DNA of 8,008 nt, taken from positions 1 through 8,008 of the forward strand of contig QHYO01000362.1 of assembly GCA_003224135.1 (NCBI GenBank), written 5' to 3'. Source of the DNA: Acidobacteriota bacterium (GTDB taxonomy: Bacteria > Acidobacteriota > Terriglobia > Acidiferrales > UBA7541). The notes beneath the pieces are model-generated. The model made no database searches, was not told the origin of the DNA, and saw only the letters and a list, made by a program, of their open reading frames with translations. Both the position numbers and the translations under genes were made by a program. Within the stretch, counting starts at the first letter, position 1, and the number at the start of each line of letters is the position of its first letter. Positions 6,826 to 8,008 of the stretch are shown piece by piece.

Positions 6826-6866
6826 GCGGTGAGTCCTGGAGGCCGTAGGCCGGAAGGACTTACCGC
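6826..6866. repeat. Imperfect 41-base palindrome at the 5' edge of a truncated gene
   Basis: The outer arms GCGGTGAGTCCT (6826-6837) and AGGACTTACCGC (6855-6866) pair over 12 positions with one G-T wobble. An inner GGCC/GGCC stem (6841-6844, 6848-6851) has a 3-base loop and is separated from the outer stem by a symmetric 3x3 internal loop. It looks like a dispersed palindromic element of the REP/MITE kind. A TAG at 6846-6848 inside it closes the reading frame of the following gene. Coding-like sequence starts directly after its right end. Confidence 0.55.
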
Positions 6867-6974
6867 GCGCGGCGCGGCCCCAAGGTCAAGCCTGAGAAGG
6901 CCGCCGATGCCGAAGCAATTGCCAGAAAAATCGCTGATGCCAACCGTCATAACAATGGCGATCACGTCATCGCT
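6867..6974 (+). pseudogene. In-frame coding remnant upstream of the first available ATG
   Basis: From 6867 to 6974 the frame of the downstream gene is open and reads like protein: KVKPEKAADAEAIARKIADA, then NRHNNGDHVIA. It matches the first strand and helix of a ferredoxin-like repeat, comparable to SVRVRPGHAADFEALLKDVN later in the same protein. It contains no ATG, GTG or TTG in frame. The stretch is therefore most likely part of a gene whose 5' end, with any signal peptide, has been lost. Confidence 0.6.
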
Positions 6975-7646
6975 ATGGAGACACTCTACGGCGAAGGCTA
7001 CACGTACGTCTTTGTGACCCAGCGTCAAGACTATGCCGATGTCGACAAGGGAAGCGATGCTTTCATGGGCGCACTGAGCAAGGCACTCGGCAAGCAAGGC
7101 GCCGAAAAGCTGCTCGCCGATTGGAGTAACTGCCTGATCAGTTCGCACAGCGAACTGCGCCTTCGCCGGCCGGACCTGAGCAGCAAAATGCCCAAGGATC
7201 CGCAGTCCTTCGCCAAGTTGGTTGGAGAATCACGCGTGCTTCGCAGCATCTCTGTGCGTGTCCGTCCCGGCCACGCTGCTGATTTTGAGGCGCTTTTAAA
7301 GGACGTCAATGCGCACGCCGACCGCAATCCCGAGACTCGCCCCGTGTTGATTTCTCAAGTCATCGAGGGCGATCGTGGCGACATTTATTACATCAGCTTC
7401 TTGCGCAACTCGCTGGCAGGCATGGACAAGGAGCCAACCCTTAAGGACATTCTGGGCGAGGAAGGTTTAGCCAAATTCGAGAAGAACATCGCCGAAACTG
7501 CGGAGGGTTCCGAATCCGCCATCTTCCGCTTCCGACCGGATATGAGTTATCCACCTCAGGAAGTCTCTGACGTAGCCGCCGACTACTGGCAGCCCAAAAC
7601 CACCATGGCCGTTGCGGCCAAACCCAAGCCCAAAACGCCGAAGTAA
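6975..7646 (+). CDS. Uncharacterised protein with two ferredoxin-like (ABM-like) repeats, 5'-truncated
   Basis: Open frame of 223 residues from ATG 6975 to TAA 7644-7646, with no ribosome binding site in front of the ATG. The protein appears to be two dimeric alpha/beta-barrel-like repeats, as in antibiotic-biosynthesis-monooxygenase-type folds. The first starts before the ATG and runs through ETLYGEGYTYVFVTQRQDY. The second begins at SVRVRPGHAADFEALLKDV and continues to IYYISFLRNSLAGMDK, ending with AIFRFRPDMSYPPQEV and ADYWQPK. A tail rich in Ala, Lys and Pro follows (AVAAKPKPKTPK). I associate this pattern with acidobacterial exported proteins of unknown function that normally begin with a signal peptide. 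No catalytic residues are recognisable. Starting at 6975 would remove the first strand and helix, so the ATG is probably not the original start. No enzymatic activity should be assumed. Confidence 0.6.
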   Translation: METLYGEGYTYVFVTQRQDYADVDKGSDAFMGALSKALGKQGAEKLLADWSNCLISSHSELRLRRPDLSSKMPKDPQSFAKLVGESRVLRSISVRVRPGHAADFEALLKDVNAHADRNPETRPVLISQVIEGDRGDIYYISFLRNSLAGMDKEPTLKDILGEEGLAKFEKNIAETAEGSESAIFRFRPDMSYPPQEVSDVAADYWQPKTTMAVAAKPKPKTPK

Positions 7647-7749
7647 CTCCCGCAGCCGCCAAATCGACGGAAAAGCCTAAGTAGTCGCCCCCGGCGGCAT
7701 GGTCGCTGCCGACAAGTTGCCGAACCGAAAAAAAAGAGTCACTTCAGAT

Positions 7750-7790
7750 GAGCCGCTGCCTATTCCTTTCCACGCGGCGGCTCTTTCATT
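7750..7790 (+). terminator. Hairpin terminator after the truncated gene
   Basis: GAGCCGCTGC (7750-7759) and GCGGCGGCTC (7774-7783) form a 10-bp GC-rich stem with one wobble and a 14-base loop, followed by TTTCATT. It lies about 104 bases past the TAA. The T-tract is short on this strand. An A run at 7728-7735 would give eight Ts on the minus strand, but 14 bases away from the hairpin. The gap between the stop and this hairpin contains no gene that I can support. Confidence 0.5.
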
Positions 7791-7862
7791 CACGAGTTCG
7801 GGCGCTCGCCGACGGCCCAGTCTTAAAACCCCATAGACCTTCCGGCGTTGCGAGGGGTTGGA

Positions 7863-8008
7863 ATGAACGACCCAGACGTGAAAGTCTTTTACCGCAAGAT
7901 CGGTGATGGTGAATACTGCGTGTGCCTCGCGTGCCAAAAAAATGGGAGTGATTCGAAACTCTTCCGAGGCCCTCGTGCGTTGCGGCGTTCGCCATTCAGA
8001 GCTGGCCA
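7863..8008 (+). CDS. Small unrecognised ORF with a C-x-C-x2-C motif, runs off the window
   Basis: ATG 7863-7865 is preceded by GAGGGG (7852-7857), a good ribosome binding site with 5-base spacing. The frame stays open for at least 48 codons to the window end. It reads MNDPDVKVFYRKIGDGEYCV, then CLACQKNGSDSKLF. The three closely spaced cysteines (CVCLAC) could form a metal site, but I do not recognise the family. The first half looks like a real small acidic protein; the later Arg-rich part (RGPRALRRSPFRAG) is less convincing and may reflect a frame change. Whether it is a gene depends on sequence beyond the window. Confidence 0.35.
   Translation, partial: MNDPDVKVFYRKIGDGEYCVCLACQKNGSDSKLFRGPRALRRSPFRAG

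Noticed and set aside
6729..7148. Minus-strand open frame of 139 codons across the repeat block
   Set aside because: It spans the direct repeats, the palindrome and the antisense of the ABM-like gene, so it is probably a by-product of repeat composition. The plus strand gives a better protein.
1..8008. CRISPR arrays, tRNA or rRNA genes, toxin-antitoxin or defence modules
   Set aside because: I found no repeated spacer pattern, no recognisable RNA gene and no defence-family motif on either strand by eye.

Overview
The window looks like a chromosomal segment from a member of the Acidobacteriota, probably a Terriglobia-type soil lineage, and may come from a metagenomic or draft assembly. This is inferred from the protein families. 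A DUF4382-type surface lipoprotein, a secreted protein with two plastocyanin-like copper domains, a periplasmic-style protein with two ferredoxin-like repeats, and an NtrY/NtrX-like sensor-regulator pair are all typical of that phylum. Base composition is moderately GC-rich. No rRNA, tRNA, CRISPR array or complete transposase gene is visible.

Layout. (1) 2-247, + strand: the C-terminal end of an endonuclease III-like DNA glycosylase. It overlaps the next start codon by four bases (ATGA). (2) 244-2460, +: an intact membrane sensor histidine kinase of the NtrY type (TM segments, HAMP, PAS, HisKA, HATPase). (3) 2501-2547: a hairpin with a T-tract reading on the minus strand. (4) 2576-3563, -: a two-domain secreted cupredoxin, broken by what looks like one extra base near 3294-3296. 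(5) 3798-5082, +: an NtrX/NtrC-like sigma-54 response regulator, broken by an internal deletion of roughly 70-80 bases with a frameshift at about 4593-4599. (6) 5129-6610, -: a DUF4382-type lipoprotein with a plausible promoter at 6667-6695. (7) 6742-6866: short direct repeats and an imperfect palindrome that look like mobile-element debris. They abut the 5'-truncated gene (8) at 6867-7646, +. (9) 7647-8008: a terminator hairpin, then the start of a small unrecognised Cys-containing ORF that runs off the window.

How the genes fit together. The kinase and the regulator are very likely cognate partners (NtrY-like/NtrX-like). The copper-protein gene lies between them on the opposite strand, so they cannot share a simple operon. 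The regulator has lost the sensor I part of its AAA+ domain and changes frame. As written it could not make a working sigma-54 activator, so the kinase would be left without its adjacent partner.

Four genes show lesions within about 4.5 kb: the cupredoxin and the regulator are frame-disrupted, the gene at 6867-7646 lacks its 5' end, and the 3' end of that same gene may also be shifted. Either the locus is decaying or the assembly contains indel errors; the sequence alone cannot decide. I do not see a convincing undescribed multi-gene system here. The points most worth checking are the broken, split two-component locus and the repeat-bounded gene truncation.
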